From the NCBI GenBank assembly GCA_946536925.1, contig CAMNFC010000002.1, positions 1-64,000 on the forward strand: a DNA stretch of 64,000 nt, in the 5' to 3' direction. Positions 24,626 through 34,451 of this stretch are shown here, piece by piece (positions within the stretch are counted from its first letter, which is position 1; the number at the start of each line of letters is the position of its first letter). A program made the translations under genes and the position numbers. This DNA is from an uncultured Selenomonadales bacterium (GTDB lineage Bacteria; Bacillota; Negativicutes; Selenomonadales; Selenomonadaceae). The notes beneath the pieces were generated by a model. The model worked only from the letters and a program-made list of their open reading frames with translations. It was not told where the DNA came from and did not search any database.

Positions 24626-27600
24626 TTGCCAAAGAAAAAAAATCTGAATAAAATACTCGTCATCGGTTCGGGCCCGATAATCATCGGACAGGCCGCCGAG
24701 TTCGATTACGCGGGCTCGCAGGCTTGTCGTTCGCTCAAAGAGGAAGGCTTGGAAGTCGTCCTCGTCAATTCAAATCCCGCGACGATTATGACCGACGTCA
24801 ACATTGCCGACAGAGTTTACATTGAGCCGCTGACTGTGGAATTTTTGACGGCGATAATCGAGAAGGAACGCCCCGACGGATTGCTTGCGACCCTCGGCGG
24901 GCAGGCGGGCTTGAATTTGGCGGTGCAGCTGGCGGAGAGCGGCGCGCTGGAAAAATTCAACGTCGAACTCCTCGGCACGTCGATTAAAGCGATAAAGAAA
25001 GCTGAAGACCGCGAGCTTTTCAAAGAGACCATGGAGAAAATCGGCGAGCCCATCCCCGAATCGACAATCGTCGAGGACATCCACGCGGCGATTGATTTCG
25101 CGAACAAAATCGGTTACCCGCTCATCGTGCGCCCCGCCTACACTCTCGGCGGCACGGGCGGCGGCATTGCCAACAACGAGGAAGAACTTTTCGAGATAAC
25201 TCTGCGCGGCTTGAAATATTCAATGATTGGCCAAGTTTTGATTGAACGTTCAATCGCCGGCTGGAAAGAGATTGAATATGAAGTCATGCGCGACGGCAAC
25301 GACACCTGCATAACGATTTGCTCAATGGAAAATTTCGACCCCGTCGGCGTCCACACGGGCGACTCAATCGTCGTGGCTCCAACGCAAACCTTGACCGACC
25401 AAGAATATCAACTTCTCCGTTCGGCAAGCTTAAAAATTATTCGTGCGTTGGAAATCGAAGGCGGCTGCAACATTCAATTCGCCCTCGACCCCAAGAGCCA
25501 AAATTATTACGTCATCGAAGTCAACCCGCGCGTCAGCCGTTCGTCAGCGTTGGCAAGTAAGGCCACGGGTTATCCAATCGCAAAAGTCAGCGTCAAAATC
25601 GCTGTCGGCTACACGCTCGACGAAATCGTAAACGCCGTCACCAAAAAAACCAAAGCTTGCTTCGAGCCGTCTGTCGATTATATCGTCGTGAAGTTCCCGC
25701 GCTGGCCGTTCGATAAATTTGTTTACGCCGACACGACGCTTGGCACGCAGATGAAGGCGACGGGCGAAGTCATGAGCCTTGACCGTTCGTTCGAGGGCGC
25801 GATACTCAAAGCCGTCCGCAGTTTGGAAATCGGCGTCAACCGCCTGCACATGGACAAGATGGACGAGTGGGACGACGAAAAAATTAGGAAACGCCTCAGC
25901 CGCATTGACGACGAAAGACTTTTCCTTATCGCCGAGGCACTGCGCAGAAATATCGCCACGCCCGAAGAAATTTCCGACATCACAAAGATTGACCGCTGGT
26001 TTATCGACAAGATAAAAAATATTACGGATATGGAAGTTCGTTTGCAGAAGGGCGAACTCAACGCAAAAACTCTGCGCGAGGCAAAACTTATCGGCTTGGC
26101 GGACAAATCAATTTCTGAACTCACGGGCGTTCACGTCGACGAAATCCGCAACATGCGCAAGCAATTTAAAATTCTTCCCGTGTATAAAATGGTTGACACG
26201 TGCGCGGCCGAATTTGAAGCGGCGACACCTTATTACTACTCAACTTATCGCGGCGAAGTCGACGAGGTTGAAGTCAGCAACAAAAGAAAAATTCTCGTGC
26301 TCGGCTCCGGCCCGATAAGAATCGGTCAAGGCGTCGAGTTCGATTATTGCTCAGTACATTCGGTTTGGGCACTGCGCGAGGCCGGAATCGAAGCGATAAT
26401 CATCAACAACAACCCCGAAACAGTCTCGACCGACTTTGATATCTCCGACAAACTTTATTTCGAGCCGCTCACCACCGAAGACGTCTTGAATATCATCGAC
26501 AAGGAAAAACCCGAAGGCGTCATCGTTCAGTTCGGCGGTCAGACCGCGATTAATCTTGCGGCTTCTTTGGCCGAAGCCGGCGTGAAAATTTTTGGCACGA
26601 GCGTCGACGATATCGACCGCGCAGAAGACCGCGAACGCTTCGACGAAATGTTGACCGAATTAAAAATCGCGCGGCCAAAAGGAATCAGCGTGACGAATTT
26701 GGACGACGCGATAATCGGCGCACAAAATATCGGCTACCCCGTCATGGTACGCCCTTCTTACGTGTTGGGGGGCCGAGCAATGGAAATCGTTTACAACGAG
26801 GAAGAACTCCGCGATTACATGAGCCGAGCCGTCAAAGTCACGCCCGACCACCCCGTCCTCGTCGACAGGTACATGCAAGGCACCGAGGTTGAAGTTGACG
26901 CGATAAGTGACGGGGTTGATGTGGTTATCCCCGGAATTATGGAGCACGTCGAACGCGCGGGCGTCCACAGCGGAGATTCAATCGCCGTTTATCCGCCGCA
27001 AACTCTTCCGTCAAAAGTAATTTACACCATCACCGATTACACAAAACGTCTCGCGCTCGCCCTCAACGTCAAAGGCCTGCTCAACATTCAATACGTCGTG
27101 GCGGACGGAAAAGTTTACGTCATCGAAGTCAATCCGCGTTCAAGCCGCACCGTCCCGTTCCTCAGCAAAGTCACCGATATAAAAATGGTCAACGTTGCAA
27201 CGCGCGTGGCTTTGGGCAAAACTTTAAAAGAGTTGGGCTACTATTCGGGTCTCGTCGAGCCCAAGCCTTACGTCGCGGTGAAAGCTCCCGTCTTCTCTTT
27301 TGCCAAAATGCAGGACGTGGATATCTCTCTCGGCCCGGAAATGAAGTCCACCGGCGAAGTCATGGGCATCGATTATCATTACGCCCGCGCACTTTACAAG
27401 GCGATAACAGGTGCCGGCATGAACATTCCCAAGCACGGCTGCATTCTCTTCACCGTGGCCGACAAAGACAAAGAGGAGATGAAGCAACTGGCGCGCGCTT
27501 TCTCCGAACTGGGCTTTAAAATCGTGGCGACCGAAGGAACCGCCAAAGCCTTGCACTCAATCGGTATCGACGCGGAAATCGTCGGCAAAGTTCATCAGCG

Positions 27601-27853
27601 TTCCACCGACATCATCCAAATGATTAAGCTCGGAAAAATTCACATGGTCGTCAACACTCAAGCCCCCGGCAAACACATCGCCAAAGACGGATTCAGAATT
27701 CGCCGCGCCACGGTCGAGCTGGGCGTCCCCTGCCTGACGAGCCTTGATACCGCTTGGGAAGTCATGCGCGTTTTAACTTTCATGCGCGACAGACGTTTGG
27801 TATATTCCCTGGCCATTCAAGATTACGTCGGCGGCGGCGATGCTCTGGCATGA
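24626..27853 (+). CDS. carB: carbamoyl phosphate synthase large subunit
   Basis: Makes carbamoyl phosphate from bicarbonate, ammonia and two ATP. The 1075-residue protein is full length, with two ATP-grasp halves. The first begins '[20 protein letters not shown]' (shown as [20 protein letters not shown]) and the second at about residue 555 with '[18 protein letters not shown]'. A C-terminal MGS regulatory domain lies at about 940-1075. The start is TTG at 24626, ten bases after AGGGAG. The AAAAATTTT words common in neighbouring genes are nearly absent here, suggesting different codon constraints. A broken brnT gene begins five bases after the stop. Confidence 0.97.
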   Translation: MPKKKNLNKILVIGSGPIIIGQAAEFDYAGSQACRSLKEEGLEVVLVNSNPATIMTDVNIADRVYIEPLTVEFLTAIIEKERPDGLLATLGGQAGLNLAVQLAESGALEKFNVELLGTSIKAIKKAEDRELFKETMEKIGEPIPESTIVEDIHAAIDFANKIGYPLIVRPAYTLGGTGGGIANNEEELFEITLRGLKYSMIGQVLIERSIAGWKEIEYEVMRDGNDTCITICSMENFDPVGVHTGDSIVVAPTQTLTDQEYQLLRSASLKIIRALEIEGGCNIQFALDPKSQNYYVIEVNPRVSRSSALASKATGYPIAKVSVKIAVGYTLDEIVNAVTKKTKACFEPSVDYIVVKFPRWPFDKFVYADTTLGTQMKATGEVMSLDRSFEGAILKAVRSLEIGVNRLHMDKMDEWDDEKIRKRLSRIDDERLFLIAEALRRNIATPEEISDITKIDRWFIDKIKNITDMEVRLQKGELNAKTLREAKLIGLADKSISELTGVHVDEIRNMRKQFKILPVYKMVDTCAAEFEAATPYYYSTYRGEVDEVEVSNKRKILVLGSGPIRIGQGVEFDYCSVHSVWALREAGIEAIIINNNPETVSTDFDISDKLYFEPLTTEDVLNIIDKEKPEGVIVQFGGQTAINLAASLAEAGVKIFGTSVDDIDRAEDRERFDEMLTELKIARPKGISVTNLDDAIIGAQNIGYPVMVRPSYVLGGRAMEIVYNEEELRDYMSRAVKVTPDHPVLVDRYMQGTEVEVDAISDGVDVVIPGIMEHVERAGVHSGDSIAVYPPQTLPSKVIYTITDYTKRLALALNVKGLLNIQYVVADGKVYVIEVNPRSSRTVPFLSKVTDIKMVNVATRVALGKTLKELGYYSGLVEPKPYVAVKAPVFSFAKMQDVDISLGPEMKSTGEVMGIDYHYARALYKAITGAGMNIPKHGCILFTVADKDKEEMKQLARAFSELGFKIVATEGTAKALHSIGIDAEIVGKVHQRSTDIIQMIKLGKIHMVVNTQAPGKHIAKDGFRIRRATVELGVPCLTSLDTAWEVMRVLTFMRDRRLVYSLAIQDYVGGGDALA

Positions 27854-27857
27854 ACGC

Positions 27858-28160
27858 ATGGAAAAAGTTATCGAAGAGCAGCTCGTCGAGTGGGACGACA
27901 AAAAAGCCGCCATAAATTTTCAAAAGCACGGCGTAAGTTTTGAAACGGCCGCATTGGTTTTCGCTGATGAAAATTGAATCGAACGGCGCGACAAAAAACA
28001 TTCGCAAGACGAAGAGCGTTGGCAAGTTATCGGAATGGTTGAAGATGTTTTGTTCGTCGTTTACACCGAACGCGGCGAAGCTGTTCGATTAATCACTGCT
28101 CGCGCCGCCACGCCAAACGAAAGAAGGGAATATTATGATTGTGCGACGAGTTATTTATAA
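27858..28160 (+). pseudogene. BrnT-family toxin, interrupted by an in-frame TGA
   Basis: From ATG 27858 the frame codes a BrnT-like ribonuclease toxin: 'VEWDDKKAAINFQKHGVSF', then 'ALVFADEN', a TGA stop at 27975-27977, and on in the same frame 'IERRDKKHSQDEERWQVIG', 'LFVVYTERGEAVRLITARAA' and 'ERREYYDCATSYL' to TAA at 28158. All BrnT landmarks are present on both sides, including the Arg and Tyr residues near the C-terminus. One C-to-T change in a CGA codon would explain the stop. Its 3' end overlaps the partner gene by 26 bases. Full length would be 100 residues. A sequencing error or readthrough is the alternative. Confidence 0.75.
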
Positions 28161-28314
28161 AGGTCAAAAACCGACGCCCGAACAAATCGAGGAAATAAAA
28201 AAATTGAAAGACCGGCCGATAATTTTTGACGAAGATTGCCCCGAACTCACCGACGAACAGTTAAAACAATTCAAGCGCGTGAATCCTCGGCGGAAAGAAA
28301 AGGAAGTCGGCTGA
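28135..28314 (+). CDS. BrnA-like antitoxin partner (59 aa)
   Basis: ATG 28135 lies seven bases after AAGAAGGGAA, within the 3' end of the brnT frame, the usual toxin-then-antitoxin order. The 59-residue product begins 'MIVRRVIYKGQKPTPEQIEE' and continues 'PIIFDEDCPELTDEQLKQF'. That matches the N-terminal half seen in proteins encoded after BrnT in related bacteria. It lacks the ribbon-helix-helix DNA-binding C-terminus of classical BrnA and ends 'NPRRKEKEVG', so it may bind toxin but not operator DNA. It is followed directly by a terminator. Confidence 0.65.
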   Translation: MIVRRVIYKGQKPTPEQIEEIKKLKDRPIIFDEDCPELTDEQLKQFKRVNPRRKEKEVG

Positions 28315-28323
28315 AAAAAATTT

Positions 28324-28348
28324 TCCCTCCAACGCGGAGGGATTTTTT
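28324..28348 (+). terminator. bidirectional terminator between carB-brnTA and comEC
   Basis: Stem CCCTCC/GGAGGG (28325-28330 with 28336-28341, loop AACGC) with ATTTTTTT on the plus side. The minus side has AAAATTTTTTT, so it can serve the convergent comEC gene too. Confidence 0.85.
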
Positions 28349-30660
28349 TATTGATTGAAGGTTTCGACGCGAAGATTTTTTCCGTCGGTTTTGAATTTTA
28401 TCAGGCCGTGGCGGTCGGTGCGAAAAATTTTCGTCGGGAGATTTTCCAGCCGCTGCAAAACTTCGGCGCGCGGGTGCCCAAAATTATTTCCGTAGCCGAC
28501 GCTGATGACGGAGCATTTGGGATTGACGGCTCGCAAAAATTCTTCGCTCGAAGAAGTGGCTGAGCCGTGGTGGCCGACTTTCAAAACGGTGGCGGAAACG
28601 TCGACGCCCTCGCGCAAAATTTCCGCCTCAATCTCTTTGACCAAATCGCCCGTGATCAGAAAAGTCACGTCGCCGCAACGGACACGATAGACGTTGGAAA
28701 TTTCGTTGCCCGACCCGACTTTCGGCGCGAAAAGAATTTCGACTTGCACGCCGTCGACAGAAAAAATTTCGCCCGTTTGAGCGGCTCTCATCGGCGGCAA
28801 AAATTTTTCGGCGATACCGAAGACCGCCGCGTATTCGGATTTATTTTCACTCGCGGTGATGATTTCGCCGACGGGAAAATTTTTTATCACGGAGCCCGCG
28901 CCGCCCGAATGATCTTCGTGGACGTGAGTCAAAAAAATTTTTTCGACCGCGCGAATATTTTCGTGCTTGAGATAGGGGACGACGACGCGCCCGCCGACGT
29001 CGAACATTTTTTCGCGGACGCCGCCCGTGTCGAAGAGCAAACATTTTCCGTGGGGCGTGACGACGACCGCGCAATCGCCCTGGCCGACATCGACGAAACT
29101 GACTTCAACATCGCCAGCCTTGAAAAAATTTATCGCGAAGAAAAAAATTATCGGCAACAAAATTATCGGGCGACGGAAAATCAGCGCGACGTAATAAAAA
29201 AATCCCGCGGCAAAACCGAGCGTCGGCACTTGCACGGAACTTAGCGGCAGGCTCGCGAAAATTCGATTGAGTTCCGCGCCCGCCCCGAAGATTAAAGCCT
29301 CGCCCGCGAAAAAAATTTTTCCGACGAGAGGGACGACCGCCGCGATTAATCCGCCCAAAAGCCCGCCGACGATGACGATTTCCAACAGCGGCATGACGAA
29401 GACGTTGGCCAAGACCGAGCTCAAAGAAATTCTGTTGAAGTACCACACGACGATTGGCAGGCTCGCGACTTGCGCGGCGATTGTCATTGACGCGGGCACG
29501 GAAAAAAATTTCGGGAAGCGTTCAAATTTTTCTTGCAGGTCTTGCGACAAATACATCAGCCCGGCCGTCGACGAAAAGCTCAACTGGAAACTCACGTCGA
29601 AGAGGAGCAGCGGCTGATTGATGAGCATTGCCAAGGCCGTCAACGTCAGGAGGCGCGCGCCTTCCGCTTCCGCGTCCAAAGTTTTTGCGAAGAAAATTAA
29701 AATTCCCATGGACGCCGAACGCAAAACTTGCGGCAAAAGCCCGCTCAAGATTGCGTAAGTTCCGATGACGAAGAAGCCGACTGCGAACGTCAATTTTTTT
29801 GGAAGGCGGAGCAAAAGACAAAGCCAGGCCGTCGCCATCGCCAACATGCTCATGTGCGAGCCACTGACCGACAAGATGTGGATTATCCCCGTCGTTGCAA
29901 AATCTTCGACGAGTTCGGGGTTCAGTCCCGCGTAGCCGCCGAAAAGCATTGCAAAAATCGCCGCAGCGTCCTCCGTCGACATGCCCCGCGCCATCGATTC
30001 GCGATAGTGTTCGCGGATTGAGGCGACGACCCGCAAAAATTTTGTCCAAAGGTTGCCGTCGACTTGCTCAATAAAAATTCCTTGCTTGCCGGCCGACATT
30101 CGCGCGGTGATTGAATTGGCCTTCATGCGCGTGACGCCGTCGATTTGCCCGGGGTTGTTGTAGTTCGTCAAAAGTTTCAGGTTGCCGCCCGCAGAAATTT
30201 TGTCGCCGATTCGTGCCGTCGGGAAAGTTTCGTTCGGATAGAAAGTCACGATCAGCCCGCCGGAAATTTTTTTCTCCTCGCCTTTGAGCTTGACAGATTC
30301 TGCGTCGACTACGAAGCGCACTTGAGTTAATCCGTTCGGCAAAATTTTTTTCTGAGGATCCTCGCGCACCGTGCCCGTCAAAAAAATTTGTTGCCCCGCG
30401 AATTTTGAAATGTCATCGGGCGGCAAGCTGTCCGCGGAAAAAAATCTGAGGCCGCCGAGCGCAAAAAAAATTATCGGGCAGAGGATACATGCTGTCAAAT
30501 TTTTTCGCCGCCACGTGAAAATTATTCCGCCGATCATCAGAGCCGCGCAGATTCCGATAAAAAATTTCGGCAAGCGAAGAAAATTTTCCGTGAAAAAAAT
30601 TCCCGCCGCCAGAGCCGCCAGCAGCACGTTCAAAAAGGCGTTCGAGATTTTCGGTTTCAT
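28348..30660 (-). CDS. comEC: DNA internalization protein ComEC/Rec2
   Basis: Inner-membrane channel carrying single-stranded DNA into the cell during transformation. The 770-residue protein has an N-terminal DUF4131 region with two or three membrane helices. The Competence domain follows (about 220-480, with 'IIHILSVSGSHMSMLAM' and 'RSASMGILIFF'). A C-terminal metallo-beta-lactamase-like domain has 'VDVGQGDCAVVVTPHGK' and 'LTHVHEDHSGGAGSV' (metal ligands HxHxDH), then 'LKVGHHGSATSSS'. The metal motif is intact, suggesting an active nuclease domain. ATG 30660 is used. It implies competence, or its remnant, in this organism. Confidence 0.93.
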   Translation of the reverse strand: MKPKISNAFLNVLLAALAAGIFFTENFLRLPKFFIGICAALMIGGIIFTWRRKNLTACILCPIIFFALGGLRFFSADSLPPDDISKFAGQQIFLTGTVREDPQKKILPNGLTQVRFVVDAESVKLKGEEKKISGGLIVTFYPNETFPTARIGDKISAGGNLKLLTNYNNPGQIDGVTRMKANSITARMSAGKQGIFIEQVDGNLWTKFLRVVASIREHYRESMARGMSTEDAAAIFAMLFGGYAGLNPELVEDFATTGIIHILSVSGSHMSMLAMATAWLCLLLRLPKKLTFAVGFFVIGTYAILSGLLPQVLRSASMGILIFFAKTLDAEAEGARLLTLTALAMLINQPLLLFDVSFQLSFSSTAGLMYLSQDLQEKFERFPKFFSVPASMTIAAQVASLPIVVWYFNRISLSSVLANVFVMPLLEIVIVGGLLGGLIAAVVPLVGKIFFAGEALIFGAGAELNRIFASLPLSSVQVPTLGFAAGFFYYVALIFRRPIILLPIIFFFAINFFKAGDVEVSFVDVGQGDCAVVVTPHGKCLLFDTGGVREKMFDVGGRVVVPYLKHENIRAVEKIFLTHVHEDHSGGAGSVIKNFPVGEIITASENKSEYAAVFGIAEKFLPPMRAAQTGEIFSVDGVQVEILFAPKVGSGNEISNVYRVRCGDVTFLITGDLVKEIEAEILREGVDVSATVLKVGHHGSATSSSEEFLRAVNPKCSVISVGYGNNFGHPRAEVLQRLENLPTKIFRTDRHGLIKFKTDGKNLRVETFNQ

Positions 30661-30694
30661 TCAATACCTCAATCGCTTGCAAAATTCTTTAGCG

Positions 30695-30723
30695 TTGAAA
30701 ATTTTTGCCGTCAATGATATATT
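30695..30723 (+). promoter_or_regulatory. promoter of the secreted 185-aa protein gene
   Basis: TTGAAA (30695-30700), 17-base spacer, TATATT (30718-30723) with an upstream TG (extended -10). Confidence 0.7.
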
Positions 30724-30751
30724 GATTAAAAATTTTTGGGAGGTTTCGGCC

Positions 30752-31309
30752 GTGACTTATCTGAAAAAAATTTTTGCAATGGCGATCTTTCTCGTCTTGT
30801 CAGTCGCTTCCGTTTGCAGTGCCGTCGACAGGAACGAATTCAGCTTGGGCGGCATTTATCTCAACATGCCTTATAACGACGTTTTGAAAATGTACGGGCA
30901 ACCGACAAGCCGGCCGGGCGGTTATGCGCAACTGGTCACGGACGTCATCAAATACGGCTCCGACGTGGAGATCGGTTTTCTCGGAAAGAACGTGCGTTAC
31001 GTCGTGACGACCGCGAACAACGGCTGGAAAACTCCGTCGGGTCTTCACGTCGGCATGACGATTGACGAGGCAATAAGAATTTATGGAACGGATTACAAAA
31101 TTTCGACGCGCTCTCAATCCGACATTTACGATTGGATGAAAAGCCAACCGTATTTCCCTCTTACATGGACGGGAAAAAAATACAGCTGGTCTCGCGTCGC
31201 GGAAACTTATGGATACAATCCCGGCGACACGATTTTTGTTTTGTCCGTCGTTGAAAAGGGCGGCCGAGTCTCGGCGATAGAGCTGGATCAAATCACGCCC
31301 GAATATTAA
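30752..31309 (+). CDS. secreted protein of unknown function (185 aa)
   Basis: Starts at GTG 30752 after GGGAGG; the frame is open further back into the comEC region, but without a ribosome site. A Sec signal peptide (about residues 1-24, ending 'VCSA') precedes two similar-looking segments: 'FSLGGIYLNMPYNDVLKMYG' (about 29-48) and 'PSGLHVGMTIDEAIRIYGTD' (about 92-111). This 'GIxLxMxxxxVLxxYG' pattern resembles SmpA/BLIP-type periplasmic repeats, so the protein may be a small two-repeat periplasmic fold. It ends by overlapping the convergent kinase gene by four bases. Function unknown. Confidence 0.75.
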   Translation: MTYLKKIFAMAIFLVLSVASVCSAVDRNEFSLGGIYLNMPYNDVLKMYGQPTSRPGGYAQLVTDVIKYGSDVEIGFLGKNVRYVVTTANNGWKTPSGLHVGMTIDEAIRIYGTDYKISTRSQSDIYDWMKSQPYFPLTWTGKKYSWSRVAETYGYNPGDTIFVLSVVEKGGRVSAIELDQITPEY

Positions 31310-32727
31310 TTTTTCAGCGGGATTTTCAGCGTGAAGGTCGTGCCGCGTCCGAGCTCGCTTTCGACGGAAATTTTTATGCCGTGGCGGTCGGCAATCCACT
31401 TTGCAATCGACAGGCCGAGCCCGCTGCCGTTTGCCTCGCTGACCAAATCCTCGCTGTCGATTCGGACGAAGCGGTCGAAAATTTTTTCAAGGTTCTCCGC
31501 GGCGATTCCGATGCCCGAATCCGAAATCTTCAGCAAAATATTTTTCCCGTCGCGCGCGGACGAAACTTTTATGGAGCCGCCTTCAGGCGTGTATTTTACG
31601 GCGTTGTCCAAAAAAATTCTGATCATCTGGCGGACGGTCGTCTCGTCGCCGAAAATTTTTGCCGGCTCATTTTTTTCCAGCGTGACGTTGTGGGTTTTGA
31701 CGACGGTTTTCATTTTGCTCATCACGTCGCCGACGATATCGTCCAAGTCCAAATCTTTTTTGTGAAGTTTTTGGCGGTGCTGGTCTGTGCGCGAGAGGAA
31801 CAAAAGATTTTCCAGTAGAGCCTGCATGTTTTGCGCCTCGGAGCCGATGACTTTTAAATTTTCTTTGAGGAGAGCCTCGTCAGCCGTGCCGTAAGTCTCG
31901 ATGAAGTCGATGTAACCTTTGATGACGGCGGCGGGCGTGCGCAGCTCGTGCGAGGCGTCGGAGACAAATTTTTGCTGCTGATTTATTCCGCCCTGCAAAC
32001 GATCCAACATTTCGTTCAAAGTTTTTGCCAGCTGATTAAGTTCGTCTTCGGTCTCGGAAATCGGAATGCGCCCGCTCATCTTCTCGAAGGCAATTTCCCG
32101 CGCCAACTCGTTCATGGTTTTTATCGGCGTCAAAACTCTGCGGCTCATCACGTAACCGAGCCCGATTGAAAGAAGAATCCCGAAGAAGTCGAGCATCAGC
32201 AAAATTCTATCCAGGTTCTCGAAGAGATTGACCTCGGCGGTTATCGTGCGGAAAAAATACAGCGTGACGGTCTCGCCGTCGTGAGTGTATTCCATTTTCG
32301 CGCGATAAATCAGCCCGGAGCCGACCCGCGCGACATCAAATTCGTCAAAGGAAAAAAGCGGCGGGTCGCGCAAAATTCCCGCGTCAAATTTTTCCAGCGA
32401 CGGATATTTTTCGTCCGTGTCGATAAAAACTTTTCCGTCAGCGTCCGTGACACGCAACACCACGCCCGCCACCAACGCCCCGCGAAAAGCATTCGGGTTG
32501 AAAGTCACGTAATGTTCTTCCAGCTCGACGAAAACTTTTTTCACCCGCTCCATGCTGAAGAGAATTGCTTTTTCGGCCGGGACGTAAAGCGCGTTCATGA
32601 CGCCGAGCCACATGGCGAAATTTATCACGCCGAGCAAAATCGTAAAGCAGGCCGCGTAAGCCAAAGTGATTTTCGTGGAGATGCCGAAGCTGCCGATTTT
32701 GCGTTTGATTTTTTCTGTGACGCTCAT
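31306..32727 (-). CDS. membrane sensor histidine kinase (HAMP type)
   Basis: Two-component sensor, 473 residues. Two membrane helices (about 19-42 and 172-193) flank an extracytoplasmic domain, followed by a HAMP linker ('SRRVLTPIKTMNELAREIAF'). The HisKA box 'KFVSDASHELRTPAAVIKGY' has the phospho-accepting His. The ATPase domain shows N ('FLDNAVKYTPEG'), G1 ('ISDSGIGI') and G2 ('GSGLGLSIA') boxes, all intact. No response regulator is next to it; the gene upstream faces away. A regulator may lie elsewhere. Overall like the ArlS/CssS class. Confidence 0.9.
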   Translation of the reverse strand: MSVTEKIKRKIGSFGISTKITLAYAACFTILLGVINFAMWLGVMNALYVPAEKAILFSMERVKKVFVELEEHYVTFNPNAFRGALVAGVVLRVTDADGKVFIDTDEKYPSLEKFDAGILRDPPLFSFDEFDVARVGSGLIYRAKMEYTHDGETVTLYFFRTITAEVNLFENLDRILLMLDFFGILLSIGLGYVMSRRVLTPIKTMNELAREIAFEKMSGRIPISETEDELNQLAKTLNEMLDRLQGGINQQQKFVSDASHELRTPAAVIKGYIDFIETYGTADEALLKENLKVIGSEAQNMQALLENLLFLSRTDQHRQKLHKKDLDLDDIVGDVMSKMKTVVKTHNVTLEKNEPAKIFGDETTVRQMIRIFLDNAVKYTPEGGSIKVSSARDGKNILLKISDSGIGIAAENLEKIFDRFVRIDSEDLVSEANGSGLGLSIAKWIADRHGIKISVESELGRGTTFTLKIPLKN

Positions 32728-32762
32728 AAAAAGTGCCTTTCCGTTTTAAAAATTGTATTCGT

Positions 32763-32791
32763 ATAATAAACAATCGGCGGCGGAATGTAAA
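32763..32791 (-). promoter_or_regulatory. promoter of the sensor kinase gene
   Basis: On the minus strand TTTACA (32791-32786), 17 bases, TATTAT (32768-32763). Confidence 0.65.
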
Positions 32792-32827
32792 GTCATAAAC
32801 CCACAGAAAATTTTCATAAAACTTTGC

Positions 32828-32858
32828 TTGACACGAGTCGACTCCCGTGCGGTATAAT
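32828..32858 (+). promoter_or_regulatory. promoter of the aldehyde dehydrogenase gene
   Basis: Perfect TTGACA (32828-32833) and TATAAT (32853-32858), but with a long 19-base spacer containing the palindrome GAGTCGACTC (32835-32844). The spacing and palindrome suggest an activator- or repressor-controlled promoter; that is inference. Confidence 0.65.
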
Positions 32859-32889
32859 ATGTGAAATTATTTTTGAGAGGGATTCTTCA

Positions 32890-34377
32890 ATGGCATCGGT
32901 TCCGAAGAAAATTTGGCAGGATTCGTACCAGCTTTACATCGGCGGACAGTGGCGCGACGCTGAAGGCGGCAAAACTTTCGACGTGTACAATCCGGCCAAC
33001 GGCTCCTTCATGTGCAAGGTCGCAGCCGCAAGCAAACAAGACGTCGACGAGGCGGTCAAAGCGGCCTGGAAAGCTTTCCCCGAATGGAAGAAAACTTCCA
33101 TAACCGAGCGCGCGACCATTCTCCTCAAAATCGCAGACATCATCGACGCGAACAAAGAGCACCTGGCAATGATCGAGACGCTCGACAACGGCAAACCTAT
33201 CCGCGAGACAATGAACATCGATATCCCCATGGGCTCGGATCATTTCCGCTACTTCGCGGGCGTCATTCGTTCCGAAGAAGGCTCGGCCAACATGATCAAC
33301 GAAAATACTTTGAGCCTCATCCTCAACGAACCAATCGGTGTCGTCGGACAAATCGTCCCATGGAATTTCCCGTATCTCATGGCGGCGTGGAAATTGGCAC
33401 CGGCTTTGGGCGCGGGCGACTGCATCGTCTTCAAGCCGTCGAGCACAACTTCTTTGAGCGTCCTGGAACTCATGAAGCTCATCGAAAAAGAATTGCCGCC
33501 CGGCGTTTTGAACATCGTCACGGGCAGCGGCGGCAAAACCGGCCAATATCTCCTCGATCATCCCGACATTTGCAAGTTGGCGTTCACCGGCTCGACGGAG
33601 GTCGGTTATTCCGTGGCGGACGCGGCGGCAAAAAAACTCATTCCCGCGACGCTCGAACTCGGCGGCAAATCCGCGAACATTTATTTCGACGACATGCCTT
33701 GGGAAAAAGGCGTCGAGGGCGCGTGCCTCGGAATTCTTTTCAATCAAGGTCAAGTTTGTTGCGCGGGCTCCAGAATTTTTGTGCAGGATACAATCTACGA
33801 CAAATTCCTCGCGGCGATCAAAGAAAAATTCGAGAGCGTCAAAGTCGGTCTGCCTTGGGAACCCGAAACTCAAATGGGTAGCCAAATCGACAACCGCCAG
33901 CTTGAAAAAATTTTGAACTACGTCGAGATCGGCAAGGCTGAAGGTGCACAAGTCATCACGGGCGGAAAGAAAGCCAACGTCGCGGGCGGCGAGAACGGAG
34001 CTTTCATGCAGCCGACGATTCTGGCCGACGTGAACAACAACATGCGCGTTGCCTGCGAAGAAATTTTCGGCCCCGTGGCCGTCGTCGTCAAATTCCACGA
34101 CGAAGAAGAAGTCATCCAAATGGCAAACGACAGCGAATACGGTTTGGGCGGCGCGGTCTGGACGAAAGACATCAATCGTGCGCTCAGGGTCGCTCGTGCA
34201 ATCGAGACGGGCAGAATGTGGATCAATACTTACAACGAACTGCCCGCGGGCGCACCTTTCGGCGGCTACAAAAAATCCGGCATCGGGCGCGAAACCCACA
34301 AGCTCATCATGAACGCTTACACGCAGAAGAAAAATATTTTTATCAGCCTCGGCGAAAAACCCACGGGACTTTACTGA
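32890..34377 (+). CDS. NAD(P)-dependent aldehyde dehydrogenase
   Basis: Oxidises an aldehyde to its acid. The 495-residue protein starts at ATG 32890 behind AGAGGG. Family motifs in order: 'GQIVPWNFPYLMAAWKLAPA' (about 155-175), 'FTGSTEVGYSVA' (cofactor loop), 'LELGGKSANI' with the general-base Glu, and 'FNQGQVCCAGSRIFV' with the catalytic Cys. 'EIFGPVAVVVKF' follows, then 'PFGGYKKSGIGRE'. Closest in pattern to the AldA/ExaC-type acetaldehyde dehydrogenases of Firmicutes. The substrate is not fixed by sequence. Monocistronic, ending at a strong terminator. Confidence 0.93.
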   Translation: MASVPKKIWQDSYQLYIGGQWRDAEGGKTFDVYNPANGSFMCKVAAASKQDVDEAVKAAWKAFPEWKKTSITERATILLKIADIIDANKEHLAMIETLDNGKPIRETMNIDIPMGSDHFRYFAGVIRSEEGSANMINENTLSLILNEPIGVVGQIVPWNFPYLMAAWKLAPALGAGDCIVFKPSSTTSLSVLELMKLIEKELPPGVLNIVTGSGGKTGQYLLDHPDICKLAFTGSTEVGYSVADAAAKKLIPATLELGGKSANIYFDDMPWEKGVEGACLGILFNQGQVCCAGSRIFVQDTIYDKFLAAIKEKFESVKVGLPWEPETQMGSQIDNRQLEKILNYVEIGKAEGAQVITGGKKANVAGGENGAFMQPTILADVNNNMRVACEEIFGPVAVVVKFHDEEEVIQMANDSEYGLGGAVWTKDINRALRVARAIETGRMWINTYNELPAGAPFGGYKKSGIGRETHKLIMNAYTQKKNIFISLGEKPTGLY

Positions 34378-34417
34378 TCCTTCGGCGCGGAGAAAATTTT
34401 CTTCGCAAAAAAAAATT

Positions 34418-34451
34418 TGACCGGCAGTCATCGACCGTCGGTCATTTTTTT
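34418..34451 (+). terminator. bidirectional terminator after the aldehyde dehydrogenase gene
   Basis: Arms TGACCG (34418-34423) and CGGTCA (34439-34444) with TTTTTTT after on the plus side. On the minus side there is a T-rich tail as well, serving the convergent SGNH gene. Confidence 0.8.

Noticed and set aside
23445-24632. 395-codon frame antisense to the histidine phosphatase gene
   Set aside because: A shadow of the sense gene, whose catalytic motifs and signal peptide are intact.
32887-34431. 514-codon frame antisense to the aldehyde dehydrogenase gene
   Set aside because: It is the complement of a well-conserved enzyme gene; the product matches no family and the start lacks a ribosome site.
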